From: an uncultured Collinsella sp.
GTDB taxonomy: Bacteria > Actinomycetota > Coriobacteriia > Coriobacteriales > Coriobacteriaceae
DNA length: 23,585 nucleotides
Direction of reading: 5' to 3'
Assembly (NCBI GenBank): GCA_900545555.1
Contig: UQZI01000030.1
Span: 1 to 23,585, forward strand
Below are positions 20,682 through 23,585 of the stretch, piece after piece. Below the pieces are notes generated by a model, which was not told where the DNA came from, searched no databases, and was given only the letters and a program-made list of their open reading frames with translations. A program made the position numbers and the translations under genes. Positions within the stretch are counted from its first letter, which is position 1. Each line of letters starts with the position of its first letter.

Positions 20682-22580
20682 CTAATTCTTATCGGAGGCT
20701 TCGGCCTCGGCTGACTGTTCGGCGGTTTTCTCGGAATCTGACTCGGAGGTGGATTTCTGATCGGTGTTGTCGCGAATCGTTTGCGCGTCAATCACCTGAC
20801 GGGTCTGCTCCTCGTCAATCTGATGGCGGTACTTTGAAATGGTATCCTGCGCATCGTCGACACTCGTTTGCGGAATTCCTGCCTTCAGGCGGTTTTGCGT
20901 GTCTTCGGGCAGGTCGGACAGCTTGATGCTGGTTTCGCTCTCGAGCCAGTGGAGCTCGACCCCGAGCGTCTTGCCGGGTAGGCCGCGCCAGACGGCGACG
21001 TTGCCGTGGTAGGTTCCCAAGTAATAGGAGCCGGTGACGCCCGTGTATGCCCAGATGCCTGCTACCAGCACAAAGACAAGGGCCAAGACGGCGGCGATGG
21101 TGACATTGCGGCGTCGGAGGCGTTTTGCCTCGCGCACGACGCCGTCGTCGACCAGGTCGACGACCACTACGGTCACATTGTCGTGGCCGCCGGCGGCGAG
21201 CGCCGCGTCCACCAAGTTGTCGACACAGATCTGTGCGGTCGAGGACTGCGTAGCGATGTTCTCGATATCGCTATCGGGAATCATGCTCGAAAGACCGTCG
21301 GAGCACAGAATCAGGCGGTCGCCTTCCTCGATATGCAGGGTAAAGTGGTCGGCATACATGGCGGGATCCGAGCCCAGCGCGCGGGTGATGACCGAGCGGT
21401 TGGGGTGGACACGGGCCTCGTCGGCCGTAATCTCGCCGGCATCCACGAGCTCCTCCACGTAGGAGTGGTCGCGGGTCACGCGGATGAGCGTACCCTCGTG
21501 GAGCAGGTAGGCGCGCGAGTCGCCCACGTGGGCGATGGCGAGCGTGTCGTTTTCGATGTAGGCGCAGGTGGCCGTGCATCCCATGCCGGGTTTGCCCAGA
21601 CCGTTGAGGGCGGCCTCGATCACGGCGGCGTTGGCGGCCTCGACGGCTGCGGCCAGGCGCGCGGCGTCGGCGGACTGCGGCGCCGTCTTGGCGATGGTCT
21701 CGACGGCGATGGAGGATGCCACCTCGCCGGCGGCGTGTCCTCCCATGCCGTCGCACACGCAAAAGAGCGGCGACTGCACCAGATAGGAGTCCTCATTGTG
21801 CGGGCGTACACATCCGACGTCGGAGCGGGCACCCCACATAAGCTGCGTGGTGGTGCCGGCGTCGTAGGTCGAGTCGGTCTCGATGCGCTCGTCGGTCAAC
21901 GGCTCAAAGCTCATGGTCGAGCCGGGATCTTTGAGCTTTGCCTCCACGGCGGCGACATCGATCTCGGCGGTGTCGCCGGGGGAGACGGTGTCGGCATTGT
22001 TGCCCGACTCGGCGTCGGAGACGTCCGGAAGGCCGAGATCTTCGGTTACGCGGTCGGCGGGATCGCCGTCCTGCTGCTGCTCGACAGCCGTCGGCTCAGG
22101 GGTCGCAAAGTGCGACGGCGCGGGCGTGCTCTGGGGTTGAGCGGAGGGCTCGGGAGCTGTGGCGGGCGCGGCAACGGGCTGCTCGACTTCGGCAGGCGTT
22201 GCGGGTGCGGGTGCCGCCTCGCTTGTCGGGGCGACGGGGAATACCGGCGCGGCAGGCTCGGGGGCTGCAAACACGGCAACGCTCTCGTTAATCGCCTCGG
22301 CGACGGGCTCGGCAAAGTGAGCCGGTGCGGGCGTTGCCTTCGGTTCCGCGGGCTGCTCGGCGGTGTGCGCGCCGATGGGGGCGTCGAGCTGCTCGGTGTC
22401 GGCATCCTCGTCATCGACGAGTGCCGGATATTCTTGAGTTACATGCGAAAGAGGCAGGGAGAACACGGTGTCCTCGGGCTTCACGGTCGCAGGGCGCGCC
22501 GGAGCGGCATGGGCCGGCGCAGCTGCGGGGGCAGTCGGCGTCTCGGGCATGGTTGCGGACTTGTTCTCCTCGTCGATCAT
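20682..22580 (-). CDS. pstP: PP2C-family Ser/Thr phosphatase PstP with long N-terminal extension
   Basis: Removes phosphate from targets of PknB-type kinases. The 632-aa product starts at ATG 22580, overlapping the FHA-gene stop (ATGA). The PP2C domain covers about 245-477 with NED 262-264, DGMGG 277-281, GDSRAY 353-358, SDG 427-429 and GGHDN 464-468, so all metal-binding acids are present. One membrane helix (492-513) leads to a small outer domain beginning YYLGTYHGNVAVWRGLPGKT, as in actinobacterial PstP. The odd part is residues 1-244: an acidic Pro/Ala/Glu-rich, low-complexity region ahead of the phosphatase domain, where family members normally start. It may be a phospho-regulated or FHA-docking tail. 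Confidence 0.93.
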   Translation of the reverse strand: MIDEENKSATMPETPTAPAAAPAHAAPARPATVKPEDTVFSLPLSHVTQEYPALVDDEDADTEQLDAPIGAHTAEQPAEPKATPAPAHFAEPVAEAINESVAVFAAPEPAAPVFPVAPTSEAAPAPATPAEVEQPVAAPATAPEPSAQPQSTPAPSHFATPEPTAVEQQQDGDPADRVTEDLGLPDVSDAESGNNADTVSPGDTAEIDVAAVEAKLKDPGSTMSFEPLTDERIETDSTYDAGTTTQLMWGARSDVGCVRPHNEDSYLVQSPLFCVCDGMGGHAAGEVASSIAVETIAKTAPQSADAARLAAAVEAANAAVIEAALNGLGKPGMGCTATCAYIENDTLAIAHVGDSRAYLLHEGTLIRVTRDHSYVEELVDAGEITADEARVHPNRSVITRALGSDPAMYADHFTLHIEEGDRLILCSDGLSSMIPDSDIENIATQSSTAQICVDNLVDAALAAGGHDNVTVVVVDLVDDGVVREAKRLRRRNVTIAAVLALVFVLVAGIWAYTGVTGSYYLGTYHGNVAVWRGLPGKTLGVELHWLESETSIKLSDLPEDTQNRLKAGIPQTSVDDAQDTISKYRHQIDEEQTRQVIDAQTIRDNTDQKSTSESDSEKTAEQSAEAEASDKN

Positions 22581-22993
22581 CGACGGTTCACCTTCATGAC
22601 CACGTCGCCAATCTGGACCTCGTCACCCTCGCGCAGCGTTGCGGGCTCTACCAGCTGACGGCCGTTAACGAGCGTGCCGTTAAGCGAGTTGAGGTCCTCG
22701 ATGATGAGCGCCGGGCCCTGCAGCGAAAAGCGCGCATGCGAGGCCGAGACGAACGGTTCGTTGATGCAGATGTCCGAAGATGGCGAGCGACCGACGATGA
22801 CGGGGCCGAGCATGTCTACGTGGATGCCGCGGATACCGCGCGGACCCTTGTCCACATCGATCGTCCAGATAGCCGAGTCGCGACGCTGCCCGCGCACAAG
22901 TCCCACGCCGGTCTTCATGACGGCGAACAGGAAGATATAGAGCAGGGCGACCAGGACGATGCGGCCTGCAAAAAGGACGATATCGATGTTCAT
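22577..22993 (-). CDS. fhaB: FHA-domain membrane protein (FhaB/FipA type)
   Basis: A 138-aa phosphothreonine-reading adaptor. An N-terminal membrane helix (about residues 4-27) is followed by an FHA domain (about 55-138) with the conserved GRSPSSDI, SASHARF and LNSLNGTLVNG motifs; R, S, H and N of the pThr pocket are all there. The ATG at 22993 follows AGGGGA at about 10 nt. It sits between fhaA and pstP and overlaps pstP by 4 nt, as in the standard actinobacterial cluster. Confidence 0.93.
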   Translation of the reverse strand: MNIDIVLFAGRIVLVALLYIFLFAVMKTGVGLVRGQRRDSAIWTIDVDKGPRGIRGIHVDMLGPVIVGRSPSSDICINEPFVSASHARFSLQGPALIIEDLNSLNGTLVNGRQLVEPATLREGDEVQIGDVVMKVNRR

Positions 22994-22999
22994 AAGAGA

Positions 23000-23585
23000 C
23001 TATCCCCTAAATTCAAAGGTGCTCAGGCCAAACGTCAGCAGATCGCCGTTGCGCAGCGGGCAGCGCGTAATGCGGCGGTTGTTGACGAGCGTGCCGTTGG
23101 TGGAATTGAGGTCCTCGATCGACCAATCCGAGCCCGTAAAGGTGAGCTGGGCGTGGCGGCGCGACACGTTGGGGTCGCGCAGGGCAATATCGGAAACTGA
23201 GCGCTCGCGACCGATAGTCACCTGTGCGGAGGTGATGCTATGGCTCTCGCCGCTCACGACGTCGACGAGCTGGGCGAGCGGGCGCTGTGGGGCGCGAGTG
23301 CTCGCCATGTTGGAGGCGATGCCGGCTGCGGCGCCTAGGCCCACGGCGGCACCGGTCGCGGCGGCTCCGCCCATGCCGGCAAGCGCGTCGCGCGAGACGG
23401 TCTGCGGCACCGGGATAGGAGCGGCGGGGTCGGGGACGCTAGGCGCGAAGGGATCTGCTACGGCAAGCGGGTCAGGAGCGGCGGCGCGAGGCGTCGGCTG
23501 CTGCTGGGGCATGGCGGCGGGGCGCTGCTGCTGCGGGGCAGCAAACTGCTGCTGGCCGGCGCGCGGGGCGCTGGCGGCACGGCTT
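23000..23585 (-). CDS. fhaA: FHA-domain protein FhaA, 5' end outside the window (partial)
   Basis: Reader of phosphothreonine marks, partner of PknB and of cell-wall proteins. The visible part ends in an FHA domain (last about 90 residues) with GRERSVSDI, SRRHAQL and LNSTNGTLVNN. Before it is a Pro/Gln/Ala-rich linker. The first in-frame ATG is 23512, but the frame stays open through the window edge with more of the same Ala/Pro/Gln-rich composition, so this is more likely the C-terminal part of a longer FhaA with its N-terminal DUF3662 domain off the window. It is 6 nt upstream of the fhaB start, as in a tight operon. Confidence 0.85.
   Translation of the reverse strand, partial: SRAASAPRAGQQQFAAPQQQRPAAMPQQQPTPRAAAPDPLAVADPFAPSVPDPAAPIPVPQTVSRDALAGMGGAAATGAAVGLGAAAGIASNMASTRAPQRPLAQLVDVVSGESHSITSAQVTIGRERSVSDIALRDPNVSRRHAQLTFTGSDWSIEDLNSTNGTLVNNRRITRCPLRNGDLLTFGLSTFEFRG

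Noticed and set aside
15689..22658. Long rightward open frames opposite pknB, the SEDS-PBP gene and pstP
   Set aside because: All are mirror frames of well-supported genes; composition is Gly/Val/Ala/Arg-rich and no motif is present.
1..23585. CRISPR array, rRNA or toxin-antitoxin pair
   Set aside because: No regularly spaced direct repeats, rRNA segments or paired small toxin/antitoxin genes were seen; the lone XRE gene has no toxin partner beside it.

Overview
The window looks like a chromosome segment of a high-GC gut actinobacterium of the class Coriobacteriia, most likely a Collinsella-type organism. The basis is high GC with actinobacterial codon use, a complete actinobacterial fhaA-fhaB-pstP-rodA/pbpA-pknB cell-wall cluster, a mannose-family PTS operon with a DUF956 gene, and a hydrogenase maturation gene. 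The genus is an inference; no database search was possible.

Layout, left to right. (1) 1-600: hypA (nickel insertion, TTG start), bounded by a terminator-like hairpin and by a 20-bp inverted repeat that recurs in degenerate form at 5830-5890. (2) 600-2550: the upstream region of the PTS operon, interrupted by a 1.6-kb IS30-family element (about 817-2437) flanked by a 13-bp direct repeat. A cre-like operator and a strong RBS lie between the IS and the operon. (3) 2550-5832: EIIAB, EIIC and EIID of a mannose-family phosphotransferase system, a terminator, then a DUF956 gene. (4) 5958-6033: tRNA-Arg(CCT).

(5) 6037-15380: a 9.4-kb integrated mobilizable element in the 3' half of the tRNA, bounded by a 48-bp perfect direct repeat (5989-6036 and 15381-15428). 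Left to right it carries an XRE repressor with its own operators, a divergent membrane-anchored surface protein (likely cargo), a gene-free hairpin-rich region (candidate oriT), and a leftward module. In transcription order the module is tyrosine integrase, an unknown 242-aa protein, a small Xis-like HTH protein, a DnaB-C/RecA-fold ATPase, a MobC-like RHH protein, a VirD4/TraG coupling protein and a MOBP-like relaxase. There is no VirB4 or mating-channel gene, so it would need a helper conjugation system. Both ends carry nearly identical 21-bp double repeats that look like integrase arm sites.

(6) 15429-15660: decayed direct and inverted copies of the tRNA 3' end, each direct copy followed by a similar hairpin, suggesting repeated use of this site. 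(7) 15701-23585, all leftward: a partial FhaA-like protein (5' end off the window), an FHA protein with a membrane anchor, a PP2C phosphatase, a single 956-aa polypeptide fusing a complete SEDS glycosyltransferase (RodA/FtsW) to a complete class B penicillin-binding protein, and a PknB kinase with four PASTA domains. Together these sense peptidoglycan, set Ser/Thr phosphorylation and polymerise and cross-link the wall. The SEDS-PBP fusion and the compact mobilizable element are the most notable items.
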